Both the position numbers and the translations under genes were made by a program. Positions 48,824-58,119 of a stretch of DNA of 64,000 bases are shown here, piece by piece. Numbering within the stretch: the first letter of the stretch is position 1; each line of letters opens with the position of its first letter. The notes beneath the pieces are model-generated. The model saw only the letters and a list, made by a program, of their open reading frames with translations, had not been told where the DNA came from and did no database searches. The DNA lies in assembly GCF_014648515.1 (NCBI RefSeq), contig NZ_BMRG01000018.1:1-64000 (forward strand). Reading direction: 5' to 3'. This DNA comes from Saccharothrix coeruleofusca. Lineage in GTDB: Bacteria; Actinomycetota; Actinomycetes; Mycobacteriales; Pseudonocardiaceae.

Positions 48824-50166
48824 ACTTGCCCGACGCTCCCGCGGAGCGCCCCCAGCATGAGAACCGGCAGTACCGCGCTGCCCACCAGGAACACCGGCAC
48901 GTGGCCGTGCGGACCCCAGGCGTCCGCCGCGGTCTCGGCCACCGCGACGCAGGCGAGCAGCACACCGGAGGCGATGGCCAGCGGCCGGGCCGGACCACCG
49001 GTGCGGATCAGCACGAAGCCGAGGAAGAACGCGCCGCCGAGCAGGACGTGCCCGTCGATCAGCAGCGCGCCGTGCAGGGTGAGCGCGCCCGCCCACCGCA
49101 GGACCAGCAGGAGCAGCAGGGCGAACGCGCCCAACGCCACCAGGCAGGTGGTCAGCTCGCGCAGCAGCACCCGCCACACCGCCCGCTGGAACTGCGCGGG
49201 CCGCAGGTCGCCCCGGATCAGGTCGTCGGCCTGCTCGAAGACCCGGTTGGCCCGCCACTCGACCACGCCCATGCCGAGCACCAGCGGCGCCGCGGCCACC
49301 GCGAGGTCCACCGCCCCCAGCACGTAACGCGCGTCGGTGTAGAGCAGGAAAGCCGCGCACGCCGCCGCGTAGGCCGCGTTGGGCAGCGCGCCGCGCGCCA
49401 GCGCCGACCGCGTCGGCGGCCGGACGCCGTCGGCGTCGCGGGTGCCCCGAGTGGCGCGCCAGGCGAGCGCGAGCGCGAACAGCACCGAGACGCCGCCGAA
49501 CAGCAGCACCACGGGGGCGAAGGCGTCGTCGTAACCCGATGCCAGGTGCACCAGGCCCGCCAGTCCCGCGGGCAGCATCGCCGCCAGCAGCAGCGGCTGC
49601 TCGCGGTGGAAGAGCAGAATCCCGTACGCCGCTTGGACAGCCGCTTGCGCCACGGCGAACAGGACCAGTGGCAGGCCGCCGCCCCACGGCAGGAGCGCGA
49701 CCGCCCCGGCCAGCACCGCGGTCACGCCGATGCCGCTCATCACCCGCTGCGCCCGGTCGGCGCTGCCCGCCGCGCCGAGGCCGAGCAGCTGGTGCGCCAC
49801 CCAGCTCGTGCCCGCGCCCCACACCCAGCCCACCGCGGTCGCGAGCACCATCCCGCGCGCCATGACCGGTCCGCCCAGCACGGCGAACACCGCCGGGTAG
49901 ACCGCCGAGGGCATCAGGTACAGCAGGCCGTGCGCCGCGTCGTGCCAGGAACGCCGCGGCAGCGAGGTTTCCGGAGCGGGGACGGGGGTGCGCGGCAGCC
50001 GCTGGAAGACCTCCTGCGCCAGCGCGAACACGTCGGCCGCCCCGTACTGCTCGACGGCCGCCTGGTCGGTGACGCCCTGGCTCTCCAGCAGCGCGGCGAC
50101 CTGCAGCTCGTCCACCGGTGCGGGCAGCAGCGGCTGGACCCGCCCGACCAGGTCCGCGACGCTCAT
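48808..50166 (-). CDS. polytopic membrane protein (PelG-like role proposed)
   Basis: This 452-aa protein has a soluble N-terminal part (about 1-70, ALLESQGVTDQAAVEQYGAADVFALAQEVF) and about 12 hydrophobic helices from residue 75 to the end. It overlaps the PelF-like gene by ATGA, the position and topology of PelG, the 12-helix flippase partner of PelF. I could not recognise PelG sequence motifs, so the function is inferred from context. It probably carries the growing polymer across the membrane. Its extreme C-terminus lies in an 18-bp tandem duplication. Confidence 0.7.
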   Translation of the reverse strand: MSVADLVGRVQPLLPAPVDELQVAALLESQGVTDQAAVEQYGAADVFALAQEVFQRLPRTPVPAPETSLPRRSWHDAAHGLLYLMPSAVYPAVFAVLGGPVMARGMVLATAVGWVWGAGTSWVAHQLLGLGAAGSADRAQRVMSGIGVTAVLAGAVALLPWGGGLPLVLFAVAQAAVQAAYGILLFHREQPLLLAAMLPAGLAGLVHLASGYDDAFAPVVLLFGGVSVLFALALAWRATRGTRDADGVRPPTRSALARGALPNAAYAAACAAFLLYTDARYVLGAVDLAVAAAPLVLGMGVVEWRANRVFEQADDLIRGDLRPAQFQRAVWRVLLRELTTCLVALGAFALLLLLVLRWAGALTLHGALLIDGHVLLGGAFFLGFVLIRTGGPARPLAIASGVLLACVAVAETAADAWGPHGHVPVFLVGSAVLPVLMLGALRGSVGQVRHHL

Positions 50167-51650
50167 CCGGACCTGCCCAGCAGCGCGAGCTCGGCGTAGC
50201 GGGCCTGGTAGCTGTCGTTCCAGCGCTGGAGCGTGAAGTTCTCCATCACCCGCTGCCGCGCCCGCTGCCCCAGCTCGCGCCGCAGGCCGCCGTCGGTGAG
50301 CAGCCGCAGGCACGCCCGCGCCACCGCGGCGTGGTCGCGCGGCGGCACGACGAAACCGGCGTCCCCCACCGCCTCGGACACGCCGCCCACGTTGGTGCAG
50401 ACCGTGGCCCGGCCGGTGGACATCGCCTCCACCACGCTGAACGGGAAGCCCTCGGACACGCTGGTCAGCGCGACCAGGTGGCCTGCGTGGTAGGCGTCGA
50501 CCTGTTTGGGGATCAGCCCCTCGAAGACCGCCGAGCCGGACAGCCCCAGCTCCTCCACCAGCGCGACGCAGCTCGCGTGGTAGCCGCGGTTTGCCGCGGT
50601 CACCGGGCCGAACATGCGCAGCCGCGCCTCGGGCAGCTCCCGGCGCACCAGCCCGAACGCGCGGATCAGCGTGTGCAGGTCCTTGAGCGGGTCGATCCGG
50701 CCGACGAACACGATCGTCGGCACGTCCGGTTCCCCTTGGGCCACCGGGAAGTCCTCCGGGTCGATGCCGTTGTACATGGTGCGCATCCGCTTCTCGTCGG
50801 CGCCGTTGCGCAGCTGCCAGCGCCGGTTGTAGCTGGAGTGCGGGGTCAGCATGTCGCAGCAGCGGTAGGCCGCCCCGGCCAGCGCGCGGTGGAAGCTCAG
50901 CAGCAGCACCTTGACCGGCTGGGGCAGCGGCTCGGCGACCATGCCCAGGTACCGCTCGCGCAGGTAGACACCGTGCTCGGACATCAGCACCGGGGTGCCG
51001 TAGGCCCACTTGCTGGCCATCGCCACGAGCGCGCTGACCCCGTTCATCGCCAGGTGGCACACGTCCGCCCGGATGGGCGGGTGGAACAGCGGTCGCAGCA
51101 GGTGCGCCAGCAGGTCGGTCGCCATCGCCGCGTCGCGCAGGGACAACCGGGTGCCCGCCTCGGCGGCGACGTCGATCAGCCTGCCCACCGCGTCGTTGGA
51201 GGTCAACGCAGGCTCCGGGTCCGCTGACCGGGACAGGTCGAACAACCGCCGCAGCGCGGCCAGCAGCGCGTCCGCGCTGTCCGCGGTGTGCGGCACGAAC
51301 GACCGGAGGAGAGCTTCGTGGGCGGCGGTGAAGTCCGCGGAGCGACTTCTTTTCCGCCGCCGGGGTCTGCCCCACAGCGGCAGGTTCACCACCTCCACCA
51401 GGTTGTCCGGCGCGGGCCACGTCGGCCGTTCGGAGCCGTCGACGGTCAGCGCGACGGCGGTGAAGGCGTGCTCGGGCATCCCGCGCACGAGCTGGTCGCA
51501 CCACAGGCTCACCCCGCCGGGGTGGAACGGGTAGGTGCCCTCGGAGATGAGCGCGATCCGCAGCGCCCTGGTGCCCGCTCCGGTGTCCGGCCGGATGTTC
51601 GTGGTCTGCGCGGGGCCGGTGATCGCGCCCCGGTGCTGGGAGGTGGTCAT
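50163..51650 (-). CDS. PelF-like GT4 glycosyltransferase
   Basis: This 495-aa glycosyltransferase has the PelF/DUF3492 N-terminal signature ALISEGTYPFHPGGVSLWCDQLV near 33. The region HLAMNGVSALVAMASKWAYGTPVLMSEHGVYLRERYL lies near 205-240 and MYNGID near 300. The GT4 donor site reads VFVGRIDPLKDL near 318 and SEGFPFSVVEAMSTGR near 407 (EX7E). PelF uses a UDP-hexosamine to build the Pel polymer in the cytoplasm; here UDP-GalNAc or a related sugar is inferred. It overlaps both neighbours by ATGA, placing it between the Agd3-like deacetylase and the 12-TM protein. An open frame extending further upstream overlaps the deacetylase gene and is not coding. Confidence 0.88.
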   Translation of the reverse strand: MTTSQHRGAITGPAQTTNIRPDTGAGTRALRIALISEGTYPFHPGGVSLWCDQLVRGMPEHAFTAVALTVDGSERPTWPAPDNLVEVVNLPLWGRPRRRKRSRSADFTAAHEALLRSFVPHTADSADALLAALRRLFDLSRSADPEPALTSNDAVGRLIDVAAEAGTRLSLRDAAMATDLLAHLLRPLFHPPIRADVCHLAMNGVSALVAMASKWAYGTPVLMSEHGVYLRERYLGMVAEPLPQPVKVLLLSFHRALAGAAYRCCDMLTPHSSYNRRWQLRNGADEKRMRTMYNGIDPEDFPVAQGEPDVPTIVFVGRIDPLKDLHTLIRAFGLVRRELPEARLRMFGPVTAANRGYHASCVALVEELGLSGSAVFEGLIPKQVDAYHAGHLVALTSVSEGFPFSVVEAMSTGRATVCTNVGGVSEAVGDAGFVVPPRDHAAVARACLRLLTDGGLRRELGQRARQRVMENFTLQRWNDSYQARYAELALLGRSG

Positions 51651-53761
51651 GGGCGCGGGCTCGCCATCAGGGTGACCCGCTCGCCACCGGTCAGGCCGAC
51701 CCGCGCCACCGGGTCGGAGCCGTAGGTCTCGCCCTCGTCGGCGGAGCGCTGGTCCTCGTCGGTGGCCGGGCGCTGCTGCACCCCGGTGAGGAACAGCGCG
51801 CCGTCGGCGCCGGGGACGTAGTCGATGGCGCCGGTCGCCCGGTTCCACACCGCGTCCCGGCGGGTCGACAGCTCCGCGAAGTGGGCGTTGCGGCCCTGCA
51901 CGTACCCCGCCAGCGCGAGCCAGTCCGGGTTCTTCAGCGGAACCCGGTAGTAGGCCGCGTACTTGTCCACGGTGGCACCGATCCAGTCGAACGCGAGGCT
52001 GCGCCCCGGCGCGTGTTCGTGCAGGTTGCCCTGGTGCAGGGTGTGGGCGTAGGCGGAGCCGCTCACCAGGTGGCGCAGGGCCACCTCGGCTTCGGCGTCC
52101 ACGAACTGCTCGTAGGTCAGGTCCTGGTCGGCGTGGTCGGGCGCGCGGCCCTCGCGGCCGTACTCGGCGTTGTAGAGGACGGTCTGCTCCTCGGGCGTGG
52201 TCGCCTCGAAGGCGACGTTGGTGGGCCAGTCGGGCACGACGAACAGCTCCGGCCGCAGCGGGTGGTCGATGCCGCAGTTGAAGCAGGCCGGGCGGTGGCT
52301 GTCGAAGGACATGTTGCCCTGCACGTACCGCACGCCCAGGTCGTGCGCGGCGTCGAGCATGGCCTTGTTCGACGCGGCCAGCCCGAAGTCCGTGGGCGGG
52401 TCGAGCGACTGCGGGTCGGGGTTGTAGACGCCCAGCCCGGAGTACTCCGGGGTCTTGAGCACGGTGGGCGGGACCGGCAGCCCGGCCGCGGCGGCGATCT
52501 CCAGGTTCGTGCTGATCTCGGTGCGGCTGACGTCGTAGGAGGTGTCGTTCATCTGCGGGTGGGTCGAGGTGTGGTTGATCCACCGGAACTGGTCGACCAG
52601 CCGCTTGGAGCAGCTGCTCAACGGGTCCGGCGTGTCCTTCTCCTCGCACGTGGCGGGCGCGCTGGTGTTCAACCTGCTGCCGTTGTAGGGCAGGTTGAGC
52701 GTGAAGGCCGACGCCACCGGGCTCCGCTCGCGCAGGGCGCGCTGCTGGGCGGCGACCGAGGCCGCTTCCGCGCCGCTGAGCCGGAACAGGTCCTTGCCGC
52801 CGTCGGCGCGCAGCCGCAGCGTGGCGTTGAACCAGTCGTCGACGTCGACGCTGAACCAGTGCCGGTGCTCGCCGAGCAGCACACCGTGCGTGGCCCAGCG
52901 CACCATGCCGTAGCCCAGCAGCAGCGCGGACATCGAGTCCGGCCCGGTGGCGAAGGTCAGCGCCAGGCGCTCGCGCCCGTCGGGCGCCTTGGCGACCACC
53001 GCGACCACGTCGTCCCCGGCGGAGAGCAGCGCTTGCCCCGCGCAGCCCTCCGCCAGGCGGGCGCGGTAGAGGTGGGAGTCGGACAGCGGGATGCGGGCCT
53101 GCGGGGCCAGGTAGTCGAACAGGTCCTGACCGGCCGGGGTGAGCGTCAGCGGCACCGGGTCCCGGCCCACCGGTCCCTCCCCGCGGATGCGCAGGCAGTG
53201 GTCCTCCGGCGTGGTGCCGGGGTAGGTGTTCAGCGAGACCTGGCGGACCCGGTACTCGCGCTCGTAGTCCCACAGCACCGCCCACTGCGCGTCGTCCAAC
53301 GCGCTGGCGTACGCGCCGTCGGCTTGCTGGCGCAGCAGGGCGTTGTTGGTCAGCAGCACGGCGTTGTACCGGCCGGTGCCGTCGGGGTGCACCAGCCGCT
53401 GCGGCACCAGCGGCTCGGTGCCCGCGAGCAGCACGTCGTAAGGCGAGCCGATGCCGTCCAGCACCGCCTTCCAGGTGGCCAGGCCGAAGTCGTCCGGGCC
53501 GGTGGCGACCACCAGCTGCCGCAGCGCCACCAGGTCCCCCCGACCCGCCGCGCCCCGCGGCGGGTCGGTCAAGCGCACCGGCACCTGCTGCTTGGCCGCG
53601 ACCGGCACCGGGACCGGCGGGGGCGCCGCGCCGTCGCGCGACGGCGCGGCGCCCCCTGGACCGGGACTGGACGGGCTCACCGCGGTGATCACCCCGATGG
53701 CCAGCGCGAGAGCGGCCAGCAGGGGTCCGCGCAGCCCCAGTCGTGATCGGGACGCGGTCAT
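51647..53761 (-). CDS. Agd3-like exported polysaccharide deacetylase, copy A
   Basis: This 704-aa secreted or membrane-anchored protein has a signal segment (about 10-30), a Pro/Ala linker and an N-terminal binding domain like the CBM87 part of Agd3. The deacetylase core has the metal Asp in FSVDVDDWFN near 303 and the two His in WINHTSTHPQMN near 400. FGLAASNKAMLDAAHDLGVRY follows near 460, and a C-terminal beta domain ends the protein. Fungal Agd3 (CE18) removes acetyl groups from galactosaminogalactan. The D / HxxxH set fits a metal-dependent deacetylase. It shares long identical blocks with the next gene, evidence of tandem duplication. ATG 53761 overlaps the stop of copy B. Confidence 0.8.
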   Translation of the reverse strand: MTASRSRLGLRGPLLAALALAIGVITAVSPSSPGPGGAAPSRDGAAPPPVPVPVAAKQQVPVRLTDPPRGAAGRGDLVALRQLVVATGPDDFGLATWKAVLDGIGSPYDVLLAGTEPLVPQRLVHPDGTGRYNAVLLTNNALLRQQADGAYASALDDAQWAVLWDYEREYRVRQVSLNTYPGTTPEDHCLRIRGEGPVGRDPVPLTLTPAGQDLFDYLAPQARIPLSDSHLYRARLAEGCAGQALLSAGDDVVAVVAKAPDGRERLALTFATGPDSMSALLLGYGMVRWATHGVLLGEHRHWFSVDVDDWFNATLRLRADGGKDLFRLSGAEAASVAAQQRALRERSPVASAFTLNLPYNGSRLNTSAPATCEEKDTPDPLSSCSKRLVDQFRWINHTSTHPQMNDTSYDVSRTEISTNLEIAAAAGLPVPPTVLKTPEYSGLGVYNPDPQSLDPPTDFGLAASNKAMLDAAHDLGVRYVQGNMSFDSHRPACFNCGIDHPLRPELFVVPDWPTNVAFEATTPEEQTVLYNAEYGREGRAPDHADQDLTYEQFVDAEAEVALRHLVSGSAYAHTLHQGNLHEHAPGRSLAFDWIGATVDKYAAYYRVPLKNPDWLALAGYVQGRNAHFAELSTRRDAVWNRATGAIDYVPGADGALFLTGVQQRPATDEDQRSADEGETYGSDPVARVGLTGGERVTLMASPRP

Positions 53762-55878
53762 GCGCGGGGCGTCGCCGTGGCCACGAGCTGGGTCCCGGCG
53801 GTGATCGGGAGCTGCACCACGGTGTCGGTGCCGTACCGGTCGGTGGTGCCCGCGGTGGAGGTCACGCCGGTGAGGAACAGCGAACCGGTCGTGGCCGGGG
53901 TGAAGGTGACGCTGTTGGTCCCCTTGTCCCACACCGCGTCCCGCTTGGCGGCCAGTTCGGCGAAGTGCGCGGTGCGCGCTTTCACGTAGGTGGACAGCGC
54001 GGGCCAATCCGGGTTCCGCAGCGGCACCTGGTAGTTGGCGGCGTATTTCGCCACGACCGCCTGCAGCCAGTCGAAGGTCAGGCTGCGGTTGGCCGCGTAC
54101 TGCCTGAGGTTGCCCTGGTGCAGGGTGTGCGCGTAGGCCGAACCGCTCATGACGTGCTGCAGCGCCACGTCCGATTCATAGTCGAGCAATTCGGCGTAGG
54201 TGAGGTTGTGGTCGTGGTAGGGGAACCTGCCCTGCGGCCCGTACATCTGGTTGTAGAACAGCGTTTCCTCGGCGGGCGCGGTGGTGTGGTAGCCGATGTT
54301 GGTCGGCCAGTCCGGCACGACCATGATGGAGGACTTCAAGGGGTGGTACAGACCGCAGTTGAAGCAGCTCGGTCGGTGGCTGGTGAACGACATGTTGCCG
54401 TGCAGGTAGCGCACGCCCAGGTCGTGCGCGGCGTCGAGCATGGCCTTGTTCGACGCGGCCAGGCCGAAGTCCGTCGGCGGGTCGGTGTCGGGGGCGTTGG
54501 GGTCGGGGTGGTAGACACCCAGCCCGGAGTAGGCGGGGGTCTTGAGCACGTCGGTGGGCACGGTCAGCCCGGCCTGCCTGCCGATGGTGAGGTTGTCGCC
54601 GATCTCGGCGCGGCTGACCGCGTAGTTGGTGGCGTTGAGCTCGGGGTGGTTCACCGTGTGGTTGAGCCACCGGAAGTTGCCCGACAGGCACTTGGAGTAG
54701 CTGGTCAGCGAGTCCGGGGTGCCCGTCGAGCTGCACAGCGAGGGTGCCTCGGGGACGAGGTCGCCGCCGTTGTAGGGCAGGTTCAGGGTGAAGCCCGCCG
54801 CCTGCGGGTAGGCCGCGCGCAGGGCGTTCTGCTGGGCGTGGGTGCCGTTGGCGTCCGAGCCGCTGAGCCGGAAGCCGGGATCGGTCTCCAGCCGCCCGTC
54901 GGGGTGCAGGTGGTCGCTGGAGTTGAACCAGTCGTCCACGTCGACGTTGATCCAGTGCCTGCGCTCGCCCACGAGGACCCCTCGGGTGGCCCAGCGCAGC
55001 AGGCCGTGCCCCAGCATGTCGGTCTGCGCCAGGTGCTCGTTGGAGGAGAAGGTCAGCGCCGCGCGCTCGCGTCCGTCGGTGGAGGTGCTGACCACGCCCA
55101 GCGCGTGACTGCCCGTGGTCAGCAGCGCCTGTGCGTCGCAGCCGGGGGCGAGGGTGGACCGGTAGAGGTAGGAGTCCCGGATCGGCACCGTCGCGGAGGA
55201 CTTGAGGTAGTCGAAGAACCGGGCGCCCGTGCTGGTCAGCGACGCGTTGAGCGGACCGCCGACGCCGCCCTCGATGCCGGGGCGCAGGCAGTAGTCCTCC
55301 GGGAAGGTTCCCCACGAGGTGTAGAGGGAGACCTGGCGCACCCGGTAGGCGCGCTCGTAGGCCCACAGCGCCTGCCACTCGTCGGTGTTGAGCGCGCTGG
55401 TGTAGCCGCCCGCGCCGTCGGGGTGCAGCAGGGCGTTGTCGGTCAGCAGGATGGCGTTGTAGCGGCCCACGCCGTCGGGGCGCAGCAGCCGCTCACCGGT
55501 CAGCGGTTGGCTCCCGGCCAGCAGCACGTCGTAGGGGGTGCCCGCGCGGTCCAGCACGGCCCGCCAGGTGGGCAGGCCGAAGTCGGCCGAGTCCAGCGCG
55601 ATCACCAGCACGCGCAGCGCGACCTTGTTCGGCTCGGCGGCGGCGGTGTTCGCGCTGGACGCGGGGGGAGTGCTCTTGGTCGGGGGGAGGGCGCCGTCCG
55701 ACACCGCCAGCTTCGGCGGCGCGGGGGCCTTCGGCCGGGCGACGTCGCCCAGGATGATCCCGTGTCTGTGTCTGTCCGGGGCGCTTGCGTGCACCGCTGG
55801 TGGTAGTGCCGTCGCGGTGGCCACCACCGTTGCCAACAATGACGCGGTCCACTTCGCGCGCACGCGTGAGGTAACCAC
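53758..55878 (-). CDS. Agd3-like exported polysaccharide deacetylase, copy B
   Basis: This 706-aa exported protein has a clear signal peptide (about 9-31, VHASA) and the same architecture as copy A: N-terminal carbohydrate-binding region, metal Asp in INVDVDDWFN near 308, HTVNH in WLNHTVNHPELN near 408, FGLAASNKAMLDAAHDLG near 472 and a C-terminal beta domain. Pairs of Cys (SLCSSTG, YSKCLSG, SCFNCGLY) are shared with copy A. It is the first gene of the leftward operon: GTG 55878 follows AAGGG at 8 nt. Partial deacetylation would make the galactosamine polymer cationic and adhesive. Agd3 assignment is by remembered motif and layout; CE18 membership is an inference. Confidence 0.8.
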   Translation of the reverse strand: MVTSRVRAKWTASLLATVVATATALPPAVHASAPDRHRHGIILGDVARPKAPAPPKLAVSDGALPPTKSTPPASSANTAAAEPNKVALRVLVIALDSADFGLPTWRAVLDRAGTPYDVLLAGSQPLTGERLLRPDGVGRYNAILLTDNALLHPDGAGGYTSALNTDEWQALWAYERAYRVRQVSLYTSWGTFPEDYCLRPGIEGGVGGPLNASLTSTGARFFDYLKSSATVPIRDSYLYRSTLAPGCDAQALLTTGSHALGVVSTSTDGRERAALTFSSNEHLAQTDMLGHGLLRWATRGVLVGERRHWINVDVDDWFNSSDHLHPDGRLETDPGFRLSGSDANGTHAQQNALRAAYPQAAGFTLNLPYNGGDLVPEAPSLCSSTGTPDSLTSYSKCLSGNFRWLNHTVNHPELNATNYAVSRAEIGDNLTIGRQAGLTVPTDVLKTPAYSGLGVYHPDPNAPDTDPPTDFGLAASNKAMLDAAHDLGVRYLHGNMSFTSHRPSCFNCGLYHPLKSSIMVVPDWPTNIGYHTTAPAEETLFYNQMYGPQGRFPYHDHNLTYAELLDYESDVALQHVMSGSAYAHTLHQGNLRQYAANRSLTFDWLQAVVAKYAANYQVPLRNPDWPALSTYVKARTAHFAELAAKRDAVWDKGTNSVTFTPATTGSLFLTGVTSTAGTTDRYGTDTVVQLPITAGTQLVATATPRA

Positions 55879-56517
55879 GGTGTGATCCCTTCGGGAAGTC
55901 GTTGAATTCCGTACTTCTGCGGATTTCCCCGCTCTTCCGGGGCGGTTCCGCTGCCTCCCCGCTCGTCGGGGAGGGCGTGCAGAGCTGGTGGCGACCCTCG
56001 GCGGTTATTCCCGGTCGGTTGTCCCATCGGTCTCCGCGGGGCACTGGGCGAAGTGGTGCGGCGGAGCATCCGAGAGCATCCGACCTCCCCCTGTTCAGGG
56101 CATCTCGGGACGCGCAAAGAGAAGATATGCGCGATCCGCAGGAGGGGGTACCGCGCTTCGCTCGATATTCCTTTTGTTTTCAGGAGTAGCGGCGAGAGCC
56201 GAACGGCCCACCGGAGCCCTGGGGCCGGATGGCGAACTCGGCGGTAACCGGGCCCCTTATTCCGCACATTTCGTCAAAATTTCCGAGACGCCCGGCGGGT
56301 GCCGGCGGATGTGTGATCCGCCGTCTTTACCGGCCCGCCCGACGCCCGCGCACGTCCTTTATCGAGACGTGACTGTTGCGGTACCGGTTCGTGGCACAAA
56401 CAGTCCGCGGGGAGCGCGGTGCGCCCCGGCGGGGTGGTGTGAGTTGGCTCTCAGGTCGCCCAGTCGCGTTGGGCTGCTTGTTACGAATAGCTGGCAACAG
56501 CGGGACGAGGGGGCGGT
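55879..56517. other. divergent promoter region, no gene
   Basis: This 640-nt gap lies between the leftward polysaccharide operon and the rightward ABC importer. It is less GC-rich than its surroundings (for example 56150-56290) and should hold both promoters. I could not choose convincing -35/-10 pairs and see no coding frame. Confidence 0.6.
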
Positions 56518-58119
56518 GTGGTGCGCGGGTTCACCCGGAGTGCGGCGGTGCTGTCCGCGGCGGCGGTCGTGGCGGCGGGGTGCACGGGAGGCGCCGACGG
56601 CGCGGCGGGCCCGGCCCCGACCGAGCTGAGGCTGGCCATCGGCGGCGAGTCCGAGGAGGGCTACGACCCCACCCTGGGGTGGGGCCGCTACGGGGCGCCG
56701 CTGTTCCAGTCCACGCTGCTGACCCGCGACGCCGACCTCGGCATCGCCAACGACCTGGCCACGAACCACTCGGTGAGCTCCGACGGTCTGGTCTGGACGG
56801 TCGACATCCGGACCGACGCCGAGTTCACCGACGGCACGCCGCTGACCGCGCGCGACGTCGCCTACACCTTCACCACCGCCGCCAGGAGCGGCGGCCTGAC
56901 CGACGTGACCGCGCTGAAGGAGGCCGTCGCGGTCGACGACGACACCGTCGAACTCCGGCTGACCGCACCGCAGAGCACGTTCGTGAACCGGCTGGTGTCG
57001 CTGGGAATCGTGCCCCAGCACGCCCACGGCCCCGATTACGCGCGCAAGCCGGTCGGCTCCGGACCGTTCGTCCTGGAGCAGTGGGACGAGGGCCAGCAGC
57101 TGATCGTCCGGCGCAACGACGGCTACTACGGCGCCAAGCCCGCCTTCGAGCGCGTCGTGTTCGTGTTCACCGGTGAGGACGCCACCCTGGCGGCGGCCAG
57201 GTCCGGCCAGGTCGACGTGGCCGCGCTGCCCTCGTCGCTGGCGGGCTCACCGGTGCCCGGCATGGAGCTGGTGCGGGTGACCTCGGTGGACAACCGGGGG
57301 ATCATGTTCCCCTACGCGCCCGACACCGGCCGCAAGAGCGCCGCAGGCCACCCCATCGGCAACGCCGTGACCTCCGACAAGGCGGTGCGCCAGGCGGTCA
57401 ACGCGGCGCTGGACCGCCGGGCGCTGGTGGACGGCGTGCTGGCCGGGTTCGGCAGCCCCGCCACCGGCCCGGTCGACGGGCTGCCCTGGCACGAGCCCGC
57501 CTCGGCCGTGCCGGACAACGACCCCGACCGGGCGCGGCAGCTGCTGGAGTCCGCGGGCTGGACCGACGCCGACGGCGACGGCACCCGCGAGCGCGGCGGT
57601 GTGCGCGCGGAGTTCACCCTGCTCTACCCGGCGGGCGACTCGTTGCGGCAGGGCCTGGCGCTGGCCGTGGCCGACATGCTCGAACCGGTCGGCGTCGCGG
57701 TGACGGCCAAGGGGGAGAGCTGGGAGGTCATCCGCACCCGGATGCACGCCGACGCCGTGCTGTTCGGCTGGGGCAGCCACGACCCCACCGAGATGTTCAA
57801 CCTGCACCACTCGGCCCTGGCGGGCACCGAGCTGTGGAACCCCGGCTTCTACGCCAGCGCCGAGGTCGACGCCCACCTCGACGCCGCCATGGCCGCCACC
57901 GACCCCGAGCAGGCCACCGCGCACTGGAAGGCCGCGCAGCACGACGGCCGGGGCAACGGCTTCGGCCCGGCCGCCGACGCGGCCTGGGCCTGGCTGGTCA
58001 ACCTGGAGCACACCTACTTCGTCGACTCCTGCCTGGACGTGGGGGAGCCCGGCGTCGAGCCGCACGGCCACGGCTGGCCGATCACCTCGGGCATCGTCGG
58101 CTGGCGCTGGAAGTGCTGA
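56518..58119 (+). CDS. peptide/nickel-type ABC transporter substrate-binding lipoprotein
   Basis: This 533-aa SBP family 5 protein has a lipoprotein signal (VVAAGC) and the family block LAIGGESEEGYDPTLGW near 38. Next come LVWTVDIRTDAEFTDGTPLTARDVAYTF near 95-120, VGSGPFVLEQW near 180 and a C-terminal lobe with VLFGWGSHDPTEMFN. It is anchored outside the membrane and delivers a peptide, opine or metal complex to the permeases encoded next. The C-terminus carries an unusual His/Cys set (DSCLDVG, PHGHGWP, terminal RWKC) that might bind metal. GTG start after GAGGGGG; its stop overlaps the first permease start. Confidence 0.92.
   Translation: MVRGFTRSAAVLSAAAVVAAGCTGGADGAAGPAPTELRLAIGGESEEGYDPTLGWGRYGAPLFQSTLLTRDADLGIANDLATNHSVSSDGLVWTVDIRTDAEFTDGTPLTARDVAYTFTTAARSGGLTDVTALKEAVAVDDDTVELRLTAPQSTFVNRLVSLGIVPQHAHGPDYARKPVGSGPFVLEQWDEGQQLIVRRNDGYYGAKPAFERVVFVFTGEDATLAAARSGQVDVAALPSSLAGSPVPGMELVRVTSVDNRGIMFPYAPDTGRKSAAGHPIGNAVTSDKAVRQAVNAALDRRALVDGVLAGFGSPATGPVDGLPWHEPASAVPDNDPDRARQLLESAGWTDADGDGTRERGGVRAEFTLLYPAGDSLRQGLALAVADMLEPVGVAVTAKGESWEVIRTRMHADAVLFGWGSHDPTEMFNLHHSALAGTELWNPGFYASAEVDAHLDAAMAATDPEQATAHWKAAQHDGRGNGFGPAADAAWAWLVNLEHTYFVDSCLDVGEPGVEPHGHGWPITSGIVGWRWKC

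Noticed and set aside
51650-53285. Extended frame upstream of the PelF-like gene, giving a 1040-aa protein
   Set aside because: The extension overlaps the Agd3-like gene and reads as low-complexity Arg/Gly sequence. The ATG at 51650 overlaps the upstream stop (ATGA) and precedes the family signature.
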